Source: Daphnia carinata
Taxonomy: Eukaryota; Arthropoda; Branchiopoda; Diplostraca; Daphniidae
Direction: 5' to 3'
Assembly (NCBI RefSeq): GCF_022539665.2
Contig: NC_081331.1
Span: 5,676,501 to 5,740,500, forward strand
Length of the DNA stretch: 64,000 nt
Made by a program: the position numbers and the translations under genes. How positions within the stretch are numbered: position 1 is the first letter of the stretch; each line of letters starts with the position of its first letter. Positions 33,637 to 49,008 of this stretch are shown here, in pieces. The notes under the pieces were generated by a model. The model saw nothing but the letters and a program-made list of their open reading frames with translations, made no database searches and was not told the DNA's origin.

Positions 33637-34758
33637 GAAAAAGTATTTCGATGGGGGAGAAAAGCAAAAGAATTCTGATTCAACTTCATCACAATATGTG
33701 GGGTTAGACTAATACCGTTATCAATACTTGCCGCATTTTGTATAGTGGATTTTCCAGTGACATTTATGTGTGGCTTTTATATATTTGAGTTATTTGACTG
33801 TTGTAACGTCTTTCTTTTAATTGCGTAACTTTGTACCAGCATCATTTTTTGCCGTTCAAGCAATTTTTTTTTGTTTATCTTTACTCTTTCAAACGTTGTT
33901 TCTGTTACAATGTATCCTGAATCAACACTATTAAGAAATACAAGAATTCTTTATGATCTGTGCAAAGAATGAATATACAGTGGTTCAATTCTCCGAACAA
34001 TTTCTTGTAATTCCACCTTATCTGCATTCTTGATACTCAATTCACAGTGACCATCAAATATTTTCAGTCTGATGCAATCCAGTTTGTATTGGTGACCTCT
34101 TTCAATCAATAAGGCCAAAATGTGGAACAAAAATGAATGTATTGGTACAGGCTAAAAAAGAGAGCGCATTGATTCCAATTCGACGCGTACAACAACAATG
34201 TCCGGTTCTGGACGCTGATCGACTTACATGGCATACAGCGGCATTCGTCACATTCACAACAAAACAACGACTCCTTGTACAAACTTGCGCGTGAGATTGG
34301 GAAAAAAAAAACATTTAAAAAAAAGAATGTCACAATCGCATACATTAAAGAAAAGAACACGTACAGCAAGAACATCAAAAATTTTATATGTAGGCTATCA
34401 GCCGACAGAACTACTATGTAATGTTAGTGCCTCGTGTAAGGAGAAGGTGCGTGTTAAAAATGATAGACGTATCCAAAAAGATTACGATGTGTGTCGATCT
34501 CAAAACTCAAAAAAAAAAAAAGAGGAAAACAAACAAAAACAAATGCAGAAAGCACTGGCACTTGAATAACCTTAATTATTTAATAGTTTTGTGAATTATT
34601 TTCTTTTTTTTGTGTGCGTGTTGTTTTCAGAATCCCCAAACAACAGCACTGCAAATCGGATTGACAACAAACTCAATTCTTCTTCATGGCAGGAAAACGG
34701 TAACACAATGTAGGAATCACACATTAGAAATCCATCAGACGAGAACTATCTCTGTCAG
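33637..34758. other. Intergenic region between convergent TRPA and cholinesterase-like genes
   Basis: Two convergent 3' ends. AT-rich sequence with T runs; open frames here have A/T-run composition and no protein character. No RNA gene recognised. Confidence 0.5.
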
Positions 34759-35337
34759 TCACAATGCAGTCAGGATGAGCTCATGATTATCCGCGTGCGG
34801 GAAGCCGGCCGAACGACAACGCAAATCGGGCTGCGATTGATAGCAGTAGGCTAAACGAGATACCGAACGACGACGACGTAAAGGCACCTGTGCCTGGCCC
34901 GGCGGAAGTGCGCCCAGCGATGAATGCAGAATGTTGGCCAAACGGATTTGCGGATTGTCGTTCAGTCTCTTCTTTCTCAGACGAGCCATTTTGGCTTGCT
35001 CCTCCAGCTGCAGCCAGCATGTGCGTCCCGCTTTGACGGTGTCGCAGCGCTGAACGGGGTTGACCCAATAGCAGTCATCATCGCTATGATAACTTAGGGT
35101 ATAGCGATCGTTTAAACGGTCGTGAAGGCGTCGATTGTTCCTCAATCGAATGGTGCATCTCTTCTCCAGCGAAGGAAGATGGCGAGACGGCGCTTGATCG
35201 GAATGGTTGAAGTAATATTTCGACGGTGGTGGTGGTGAAGGATGGACATGATAGATGGGCGGTGGAGGTGATGATGTGGGTGATGGTGATGGTGGAATTG
35301 CACTGGTGCGATATTTGGTAGTTCTGCCGGCAAATCC
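34759..35337 (-). CDS. In-frame C-terminal extension of the cholinesterase-like gene beyond a TGA
   Basis: Directly after the TGA at 35340-35338 the same reading frame stays open for 192 codons to a stop at 34759-34761, in sequence rich in stops in other frames. The predicted segment starts with a proline/serine-rich stretch. It continues with a basic and tyrosine-containing part (RLHDRLNDRYTLSYHSDDD, CYWVNPVQRC), a Lys/Arg-rich helix (EEQAKMARLRKKRLND) and an Arg cluster. It ends in LTAL, a class I PDZ-ligand pattern (T at -2, hydrophobic at 0). With the eight residues after the membrane helix this makes a cytoplasmic tail of about 200 residues, the size of the gliotactin tail. It could be made by stop readthrough, or the TGA could be an error or allele. 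The only GT-AG alternative I found is a 34-bp intron, which is too short and leaves the wrong frame. Confidence 0.5.
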   Translation of the reverse strand, partial: GFAGRTTKYRTSAIPPSPSPTSSPPPPIYHVHPSPPPPSKYYFNHSDQAPSRHLPSLEKRCTIRLRNNRRLHDRLNDRYTLSYHSDDDCYWVNPVQRCDTVKAGRTCWLQLEEQAKMARLRKKRLNDNPQIRLANILHSSLGALPPGQAQVPLRRRRSVSRLAYCYQSQPDLRCRSAGFPHADNHELILTAL

Positions 35338-38300
35338 TCAGACAAGCGGCGTTTTACGTCTCATGCTGGCCAAACTCAAAATGAAGGCCACCAACAGGAC
35401 GGAAATGGCCGCAATCAACACCCACATGATGGACTGGTAGGGCTGAGTTGGATCTGTAATCAAATGAGAACCTTTTCAATTCAATCTGCATATGCACAAG
35501 AGATTTAAAATGAAATTACCGCCACGGAATCGGCTGTCGAATGGGGGCCTGTTGGTAGGATTGGCAACGTCTTCTTCTCCACGTGCAGCTCGTTCCAATG
35601 ACGGTAAAAACTCGTTCCAGAATTCCACTTTGTGTCGTGGGTAAGGTACACGAGCCAATTGTTCGCGGATTTCGTAGTTTTTCAGCTCATCTTTAGTTGA
35701 CGGTTCCCATTTGAATCCAAATTGTGAAGGTGTGGGGTCTCTGTAATATCACGACATTAATCGCATAAAAATTGCTGTTCGTAAAAGACGTCGTGATCCC
35801 TTTCAAACTTACCCTAACGTAGCGAATTCGAGCCAAGCACGTTTCATCAAGTCACTGACGGCCTCGTCCTGTCTGCTGAAACCTACGCCAATCTCTTGAC
35901 GGTAGACGGTGGGACCGAACAAGTACAGCAATTCTGAGCCGTGCGGAGCACCTGAAACGAAGCAATTCCTTTTTAATAACAGAAGAAACCAGACACCAAT
36001 CAATCAGATAGATCAAAACGCACCTGTTGTATTGAGAACGTTGTTGAACGGATCGGAGGTAGCGTAAGCATAACGGTAGATGTAAGTCGGGACGTTGTTT
36101 CGGACCAGACCGGTGACGAAATGATCGTGCGGAGCCTTGTAGTATGCTTCCGAGTAGAATTGGAGCAACTGCTGCAACATGCCGGCCTTATCTTTGTCAG
36201 CAACTTTGTCGAAATAGTGGTAACGGATCGTGCGATAGACAGCTTGCCATGCGGTACGAAAACCGTAAAAGTCAACGGCTCGCGGGATCGAAGCTGTCCG
36301 AACCAAATGCACTAGATCGTCGTAAGTTCGACGGGCCAAATTGCGAATCATGCCTGAGCAAACGAATCAAAACACATTTTCAATTTGCAACTCATTCAAG
36401 TCTAGTCTTTTTTTGTACAACAGTTTCACTTACTCAACATGCCAGCGCCTTCGCTTTCTGCCACGCCGGTCATGACACGCATTTTCTTATCGAAATCGCC
36501 TTTCTGCAGAGTTGCTTGCGGATTTTTGCCGAAAAAGGCTGACTCCATCGGCACGAAACTGTCGACAACGGGGCCAAACAGTTCAGTGGTGTTCAGATCT
36601 TTCTGATGGCGAGAAAAGGCTTGAAGAATATCGGGCACTTCACGCTCTCGCAGACAGTGAAGTAAATGTTCGTCGACACGATGAGATCGACATCCAAGTA
36701 AATAGGCAACAGCTTGAGCGGCATCTTTCGGATAGTGCGAAATGGCCCATGGTGCGAAAAGCGACCCAGACATGACTATGACTCGTTCAAACAATCCTAT
36801 TATTGCCGTAATTTTTTTTTTTTTTATGAAAAGGAATAAACAAAAACAAAGGTTAACATTGCCGATGGCGAAAAGGAAATTAGAAACAATACCTTTCGAG
36901 GTTGGTGAAACCATGTGCATGGAAACGCTAGCCGCTCCCGATCCGTGACCCATAAGTGTGACGTGAGTCGGATCTCCGCCAAATTTTCCAATGTTGTTTT
37001 GCACCCAACGAAGGGCCATGTGCTGGTCCCAAAGGCCCAAGTTACCGGGTGCTTCCGGGGTCTCCAATGATAAAAAGCCTTGAATTTTTTTTTTAAACAA
37101 AAACTTTCGTCATTCAGCTGTTTGTTTGTTTTTTTTCCAGTTAACACAGATTTTCAACAAACGATTATCAACAGTTGTTTTGTTTTTTTTCAAACATACC
37201 GAAAATGTTCAATCGATAGTGAACGGAGACAATAACAAGTCCTTCGGCAGCAAGATCCTCTGCTGGGTATTTTCCTGGATTGCCTTGAGTGAACATTTCA
37301 CCTTCCAGAAACACAATAACCGGATAGGTCTTGAAGTCCACTGGTAGCTGTTTTGGAAACAAATGAAGAAAAAAAATTAAAAGATTTGTTTCAATATTCT
37401 TGGAATTGTAAAGGCAGAACAGTTTCTTTAAAAAAAAAAAAAATATATTGAATGGAAGTTGGTTTAAAAATGAAAAGAAAATGACGCCATCATTGCAAAC
37501 ACAAAAAAACCATTGAAGAGTGAAAATCAGCCCAGAGGCAACAGTGAAAACGTTGGATTTCCCCAGTCCCGATTTGGGGAAGCAAAATGGCAAAACGAGC
37601 ATCAAACACGAAGAAAAGTTTGAAAAAGAAAAAAAAAATTATTACAGATGAAAAGGAAAACAAGGGAGAGTTTATGGGGTTTTGCACGATGACGTCAAGT
37701 TGTCACGACATTCGTGAAATTGGCTGAAACGGTTGCTGTCAACGCGCCAACTCCAATCGATAAGAAAGAAGTAAACGAAAAAACAGCAGCAAAAAAGGAA
37801 AAAACCAATGAATAATGAAAAATAAATCTTACCTCTGGAACCCAAACGTTCACGAAAAGACAATCTTCTGACGTTTTCAATCGATCCATGTCAGGTTGTG
37901 GGCACGCTGGCCCAAATTGGGTGGCGATGATGGCCTTGTTTGATGGCTGAATTTCTTCGGGCATCTGGAATTTTCCGAAAAATCAAACAACACACCATGA
38001 ATTTTAAACAATTAAAATTCTTTTTTCACGGGGAAATCCATTACGTTGCATAATATGCAAAGAAGAATCGCCCATCGCTGTTTCGCGCAGATGTTATCGA
38101 CGGATTTTTACCGCGACTCTTCCCCTTGGATTTAGATTTCCTTGTTTACGGTTTTCCCGAACGAATTTGGAAATTTTTTTCATCGTGGCAAGGCCCCACC
38201 TTTTCTTTCACCTTGAACCAGTCAGCTCATATAAGGAACGGCCGTTTCTAGGTTACGATCGAATACTAAAAAACGCTTGCTTCATTAATGCATTCCCATA

Positions 38301-40609
38301 CGCGCTGGCCGTTTCCAAAAAGACCTATCGCCTCTTGGTTTCAATGCAAGCTCCCACCATGTTGTGACTGCAACAATCTCGCCTCCTCTCAACGACTACT
38401 CGTTACAAAATAAACTTTCTCTTTGACATAGTAACGCGTCGTGTTATGTTTTTACATGTTTTGGTTTTTATAATGGACGTAAATTGGCTAAAAAAGAATT
38501 CGTACAACAACGAAAAAAGTGTGTGTGGGGGGGGGGACGTAATGATTAATGAATAATTTCCAACAAAATGCGCAGCAAAAAAAAACTAGCGCCAACAAGA
38601 GAAATTTCGTTTCGGCGCCGTCTCAGGTGCCCCCCCCCCCCCCGAAACAATCAGGGCCAAATGATTACGGCGTTGGGTTTATGTAGTGTTTGCAGAGAGA
38701 GACGCCATGGATATTGGGATGAGGGACAAATGTGCCCCCCTCCATTCAAAACTCGTTCCTACACTCGAGAAAAGTAGAACGCGGAGAGAACGAAAAGACA
38801 CTTAAAAAAAGATGTCGATTTCTATGACCCATTAGCGCACAGACGTTTGATTGACCCGACCAACCCTCTATCCGTATGGACGACAAGGGACTAGACTTTA
38901 GACTAATGGAAACCCCCCCTAAAGTACATGGACCCATAAATCCTTTTTTTTTCCTAATCAGGTGGTTTCAATCTTCTAAAACCAAAAAAAATCCCTTTTT
39001 TTCTCAAATTTGTTCCGCAGGGAAGAAAAGGACGTCTGATTATATACCCCGTACTCTCGGACAAGGTCGACGACCCAATATCTAGTAGTCCTTGAGCCAT
39101 TCAGGTAAGAAACCAACAGCAATAAAAAAAAGAGTAGATAATCGGCATCCACGGTTAATTAAAGTGCTTTAGACATTATATGTAGGTGGACTGTTATCTC
39201 TCTCACTGTGTCTACGCGCGCAAGTAGCATTGAATCTAGCCCTTAGGGTATCATGAGCAATTGACGAAGACACGAAATGTTGATGTGATGCAATAAGTTT
39301 ACCCGGAAACGGAGTGGTCCTACAGGCGGCTGAGCATAAGGAATGCCGAGGAAGGCGACAACGGTGGAACGCTTATTCGAAGGTTTTTTTACCTAAAAAA
39401 AAAAAAAAAAAAATATGTGAGTCATCTTTTGGAAAAAACAATAACATCATGCGCCGGCCATCCGTTGTTAGCTTTCTGGCCAGCGGATGAATCGTGTCTT
39501 GTTATAGAAGCACTTGAGGAAATGAAAGATCATCAAAGAAGAATGCAGTGGTTAACGTTTCGCTTCATGCCACGTCTACCTGCACAGTTAGATACAAAAA
39601 AAACAAAAAAAAAACAACAACACGAAATTGTGAACCGCCAATGGTCAGACCTCAAGAGAGTGGCAATCGTGGAATATATATACACACCCAAAACCGCGAT
39701 AATAAGAAGCGCAATCGCAATGTGTTTTCAACATTTAATCATTTCTGTTTTTCGGCTGCTCCATATACATTTGGAAAACAATGTGAGTTTCCTTCCGTCC
39801 TTTCTTTTCGACAAACTATTCAACATATAAATTTTTTTTTTCAAAAGACTGGCAAGTACTGAAAAAAGCGGAAATACTAAATGAAATTCAATTCTTTTTT
39901 TTCGAAAAAGGCTTTTAGATAGCTCGATGTATAAAAGGTGGGTACTTTATTTTTCCTCCCCCTCTTTCCCTATTTTCTCGTTATCAATTTCACCTTATTC
40001 TTTCTCCTATATACTTCACTCTCATTGAGTTAAAAAAAAAAAAAAAAAAAAAAAAATAACAAAAACTTTCAAAAAGGCTTGGTCGACTAGCTTTCGTTTC
40101 ATCGGCTCGATGGCCTGCGGACTGAAATTCACTGGCGCCGGGCACTGCTCCAAATCGAGTCGATTGGAAATATAAAAATGATTAGAAAGTGAACGCTGCA
40201 ACCGAAAAACCAACCAACTACACCGTTCGACTTCCGCATATGCCGTGCAGCAGACGGGTCAACCGGCAGAGCTCCGGCTGGAACGGGTAACTCTTGTCTG
40301 AAGGACCAAGAGATGACCTGAATGTTTTCTTAGCCCCCGCTGGCAACGTGTTATTACCCTCAAACAGAGCTGTATATCTCTGCGCACATGAAGAGAAAAA
40401 GAAACGAGGATAGAAAAAAAAAAAAAAAGGAAAAAGAAGAACTTAACAAAAAAAGGCGACAAGTATACAGGAAAAAAAAAGAAGAAATATAAGAAGAAAC
40501 TTACACCGCGTATCTCGCCCTGGGGTAGGACGACGCTCGGATCCTGAGCCAAGCTAGCACTCATCCAGAAGAGGAGGCCGGCCATCCAGAAATGCATCCA
40601 TCGGCCCAT
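35338..40609 (-). CDS. Membrane-anchored carboxylesterase/cholinesterase-like protein (gliotactin/neuroligin type)
   Basis: Eleven exons in phase: 40505-40609, 40224-40317, 40067-40131, 37833-37964, 37200-37347, 36893-37078, 36434-36796, 36024-36353, 35813-35951, 35520-35740, 35338-35453. They give 632 residues up to TGA. A signal peptide (MGRWMHFWMAGLLFWMSASL) precedes an alpha/beta-hydrolase domain with EDCLFVNVW, FGGDPTHVTLMGHGSG (nucleophile Ser228), SEG (Glu359) and APHGSEL (His478). All three triad positions are thus present, unlike neuroligins. A membrane helix (about 603-624, IMWVLIAAISVLLVAFIL) follows, then the basic MRRK stop-transfer. Architecture matches the cholinesterase-like adhesion proteins of septate junctions and synapses. 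Exons 2 and 3 fit by phase but do not show the usual FxGIPYA motif clearly, so that part is less certain. An open frame continues beyond the stop. Confidence 0.85.
37965..40066. other. Long intron of the cholinesterase-like gene
   Basis: Intron of about 2.1 kb between the third and fourth exons, with C and A/T homopolymers (38627-38643 C run; 39398-39412 A run; 40031-40056 A run). No exon or nested gene recognised. Confidence 0.5.
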
Positions 40610-43600
40610 GGTGGCCAGATTTTCTCTTTTTGCCTAAAAGACTTACTCTTTTCGACGTTCAGTTGAAGACACACCGAGGAAACTTTCAGTTTTTGATTCT
40701 CTCTTTTCCGACCCCTTTCTCTGTCTGATGCGATCCCCGGGTTTATAATTGGCAAATACGTTGCCCTTCTTCTTGGTTTCTAAACAGTTTTTGTTTTTCA
40801 AGTTCGAAGATTAGCCGTTGGCAGGGATACACGTACGTGCACGGATGTCGCTTTAACAGTCGGGATGAGTAAACAAAGAGTTTGGTTCGTTGAACTTGGG
40901 CAGACGTGCACGGGGGTTGATTGCGAGGTGAGCGAACTGGGACACTTGTCTTCTTGCTCCCCACAAAATTCAATTGCAGATTGATATCACCAGGTGTAAG
41001 CAAAACAAGTAAAAAAAACTGTTCAATAAAATCACGTCCAGAAAAAAAAAATAGCGGCTTAAAAGTTTTTTTTTTTTTGTTTTATATTGTTAAGGCACGG
41101 AAGGTGTCGCACCTGTGCAGCACCTCGTCTTTTAGTCGACTGAATAGCACTCGCCAGTTGGCGGCCTTCTATATGCGTGTACATTCCGTCCAAAAAAACC
41201 TCCACTCCACTCCACTCCACTCCCTCCCCCCTTCCCCAGCCCCCCCCCCTCTTGCTGGTTCTCTTTCTTCTGTGTCGCTCTGTACCACAAGCCTGCAGAG
41301 AGTCAGGGACATGCACACACAAAACAAAAAAAAAAACCACGCTAGCGGTTGCGACAAGGTTGCGAGCGTTATTCGTGATATTCTTTCGTTCGGAATACCC
41401 TTCTCCCGTTGTTGTCTTTAACATTTTTACATCGTGTTCCGTGGCACTATAAGATTCGTTATGTTCTATCTTCGCATTCAAAAGACCTATTTTTGCAACT
41501 CGCTATTCGGCGAAGGGACATGTCAAAACGGCGAAGAAAAAAATTGGACCGGACGTCTTTGTTTGGTCAAAATGCAAATTCAAAAAGTATAGTAACTAAA
41601 TCTCAAAAAAAAAAAAAAAAATTCTATATGACAATTCTGATTGTGTTGGTTTTTGGCGTTTCACGTATAGCGGAACTGGCGTTGTAGGCTACCGCCGTCT
41701 GGGCTGCACGGCGCCAATGTATGGATGTTTTCCACTTTTTTTTTTTGTTCGTTTGTTGCAACCTTCTTTTTTCTCCCCTCCCCCCACACCTTTGTGATCT
41801 CATTAGGACATACCACATCCTCTGACAGTGCACTGTCCGTACTTAGCATATTCTCTGTTTTTTTAGTCATTTGAATCGACGGGTGTCAATTTCCGTTGCG
41901 GCCTCCGCCTGCGGAACTCGTTTGGCTGGTTCTTTTTAAACTTTCAACGATCGGGTCCAGCATTTGGCCACACGTTACGTAGATGTATGTACCTTCGGGA
42001 CACGGAGTGCCCGGAGTCAGGGATGGATTTTTCGTATCTCTTATTTTTTATTCAGCATAACCACCTGAAGAACCAACCCTTCAGGTATAAGCTGGAGATC
42101 AACAGCCTCGAGCGCAAGTTGTTTAATTGAACCGTAAAAACAACTTTTGCTGCTGGCCAAAGGGTGGACGCAAACAGTTACCTATACATTGCAAACGTTA
42201 AAATTGCGGAACAATTTATCTTGGCAGCAAAAGGCTCATTTCCAGGGTTTAGTAGCCCGTACACAAGGTCTTTCTTCTTCAAACACAATGGTCACAGGAA
42301 ATTCGAAGAAAAATATTCAGGAGGTAGGATGACCATCAAGACTATTTTGCGCTGTGCCCACTTGCGAGTTTTTTAACGATAAATTTAAAAGAAACACATG
42401 GCCGACCTTCGCGATGATCAGCTCTGTGTAAACAATTGAACATTGCCTAGTCACATCCACCCGCCACAATACGTTACGTCAATTTCGCGCATCGCTTGTT
42501 GTCTAACACAATAACGTGTAACATTAACTTTTTCTGGTAACAGCGCATTTAGTTTCAATGTCAAAATATCAATCAGCGCTTTGCAATTCACCGTTGATCA
42601 CGAAATCCATTGTCAAACGCGAATGCCACGTGTAAATGAAAGGCTCGTTTAAGGAAACTAAAGCAAGTTCAAAAACGCAATGTTCAACATTTACATGTGC
42701 ATTCGGAATAAGTGGCCTCGGAAAACTCGTATCCAACAAACGACCCCGACAGACCTTTTATGTAACATGGAAGTAAAATGCAATGGAAAGTTTTTCGTCG
42801 ATTGGAAAATTACAAGAAAAGAATTCTAAACAATAAATCGACAGGTTTCCTTTAGATAATTCGTTTTTTTTTATGAACAAAGTGGAAAACAACTCGATTC
42901 ACCGTTTCACCATGCATGATTTTACAGAACCATCGCAATTACATGGGTTTCCTGAAGTTACAAACGAATACCTAAGGCTAATCTGTTGAAACAAAACCGC
43001 AAGGAAAAAAGAGGACATTGTTCTTGCGCAACGTTCGTAATTCTACCTGACGTAACCCTGATGACTGTCAGCCAGAATAAAGTGCTGAAGAGGAACCCAA
43101 AAAACGAATCTCGTGTTTTTTTCTGAAATTGTCACGTCCGATTTAGTAGCCAATGTGCCAAAAAAAATTGCATTGACGACATACCGGATGTCTCAGGCCG
43201 TGCCCGTGCAAATTTGCTGTGACATAAACGGTAAAGGGACGCCCTCACAATAGCAATTGCATATCAGACTACAATCGTGCAACTTCCTGAACGCGGTAAG
43301 CCGCCAAACAAGTTCCTCGTCACGCAGAAAAAGGCAACGCGCAGCCACCGGTTGCTAATTTTCCAAGTCTTTGAGAATTGTTGCAGTGAAATGCCTCGAG
43401 AGACTTGCTTCCCTTTTTATTTATTTTTCCCACAAGTCTTTTGTTAATGTAGTAGCCAAGGTCGTACTGAGATTATCCCGACGCGCATTTTCGTTCCACC
43501 TCCATACTTATAATCAGTAGGGCCAAATCCCAGTCAAGGTAGGTGCAAAAAAGTACATTAGCCTCCGGGGAGCGAAGACCTTCCAAAGTGTATGCCTCTT

Positions 43601-44552
43601 CATCACGATTCAACGACTATTGCGTATTTTTTTTTTTTCGTTTTCCTTATGCCATATTCACTACAAGTTAGCTGAAATAATTTCACATACCTGACGTGTC
43701 TCTTAAAAGAGAGATACTTTGGCGTTTAAGATGATTGTAGCGAGGTCGTTCTTGCCTCGCGGTTAACTTTCCTTTTGGTTGACGGAGGGAGTTTTTTCAC
43801 TTTTTTTTGGTCACAATGTATTGTCACATCACTGGGCTATTGCTTGTTTTTAGATGGATTGATCCGAATTGTCAACCCGAGCAATTGGATGGCTGACGAT
43901 TTCATTGGCGCCATTTTGTGCCGCAGGTGTTGACGAGTCAGGGATACGATTTCTATTATTTTTCATCGATTACGTGATTAAGTTTTACAACTGATGATAG
44001 ATTTATGTAATCTTCTCAGTTTCAGCCGGAAGTCGGACATGACTGCAGCACAGCCGCAGCACATTTGTCGATCTAATCTCGTTTCCTGGTTCCAAGGCTG
44101 TTGCAGGAAACCTATTTGGTTCCTGTGTGGCACCGACATATCACTATAAATAATGAGCTATCAAGTAATGCGAACGGGAATGCAATTTAAATGTTTCGTG
44201 GCATTGATGATTCAGGTTTTATGACAGGAGATTGAAACAACCACGTTATTGGAAAGAAATCCAAAAATTGCAAGCAACTGTAGAACACTCGGTAGGCGGA
44301 GAGTCAAATATAGCAGTCTGCTGCATATTGATGCTACCAACCCCACCTAGCGACAAAATGTTTAGCGTGTGTTGATATTTGACAAGTGATAGGGTACATG
44401 GCGGCTTATTGGCAGTCTTCGTCAACTTGGAAATAAATAAAAGTTTTACGTTTTTCATCTGAAAGTGTACCGATTCGTAGTTGGAGAGGATGATTTAAGC
44501 TGAAAGAACTTTTACTTATATATCGCGTTCAAATCCGAATATACACAGGAAA
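40610..44552. other. Intergenic region upstream of the cholinesterase-like and Hippo genes
   Basis: Divergent upstream region of nearly 4 kb. The part next to 40609 contains purine/pyrimidine runs and a CTCCACTCCACTC repeat (about 41198-41225). Between 41.5 and 44.5 kb I see no ORF with coding character, no RNA gene and no long repeat. Undetected 5' UTR exons are likely. Confidence 0.45.
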
Positions 44553-48051
<3,499 letters not shown>

Positions 48052-49008
48052 ATCCGGACGTCTCGTCATCATCACCGGGCCAACGACCGTTCTCTCACTT
48101 GTAATCTTGTAATGCGCGTTGTCTCGTGACGAAGTATTTCGTTCTGACCGATCGCCCGCCCAAAACTTACGGACGAGAATGGACGAAAAACAAAAGACAC
48201 ACACAAAAACTTGGCCCCTAATTAGGGCACAAGTTCCAAACAGTAACGAGTCATTGTCGAATGCCTTTGTGTTTGAACGGTGTGTAGTACGTCTTTCCGT
48301 CTGTAAGTCCTTGTCATAACGTGCAATTTTTTTTTTTTGTCCTTTTCCTAAAGTACCATCTCATTGACGATCGTGACTTCTGAAACGAAATGAAGGGAAT
48401 TTTCATTATATAATTGCGAATTCCTTATTATAGGTGCCATCGATTTCTTGTTTTTCAATTTCGTTTGAAAATTGCCACGGTAAGCCATGCTTAACAACAG
48501 GTCTCAATCACAGATCTTTTCTCTGCTGTCTCCACTATTTTTTTCATTTGTAATGTTATGATTTAAGTAGCGATTAAATTACATGTGAAAATGATACACA
48601 AGTGTATTATATTTATTAACGATTCTCATCTCGTCACAAACGGAATGACTTTACCAAACTGTTTTAGGTTAAAAAGGGCGAATAATTTTTAGTTGAGAGA
48701 TTATTACTGTTTGTCCAAAACGACGTAGAAAGGGCCACACATCGCATTATTTCTTTGTTTTGTTTTTTTTTTGTTTTTAAAAGAGGCTCCTATATGACTA
48801 GACACAAGATATTCAGATTTCATGATAATGATTACTCCTCCCCTTTTTTTTTTTCTGTCAACGACTGTAAATCGGATAAGCGGATACATATATATATAAA
48901 CATGGTACGGCTTCGTCCACCAGCCGTATCGTGTTGAATCTGAAGTTTTCAATATTTAAACTCCAAAATTATTGATTTTGTTTTGTTTTGTTGTTGTCCT
49001 TTTTGTTT
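48052..49008. other. Intergenic region between convergent hpo and PH-domain genes
   Basis: Two convergent 3' ends; AT-rich with runs of T. It contains an ATTAAA motif near 48575 that could serve as a polyadenylation signal for hpo. No other feature seen. Confidence 0.45.

Noticed and set aside
35338-35340. Selenocysteine codon at the TGA of the cholinesterase-like gene
   Set aside because: No family member has selenocysteine at this cytoplasmic position and I could not identify a SECIS element by eye; readthrough, allele or error are simpler.
35304-35361. 34-bp intron removing the TGA (donor GTAAAA, acceptor GCAG)
   Set aside because: Too short for splicing and it would shift into a frame that stops at 35142 instead of joining the tail.
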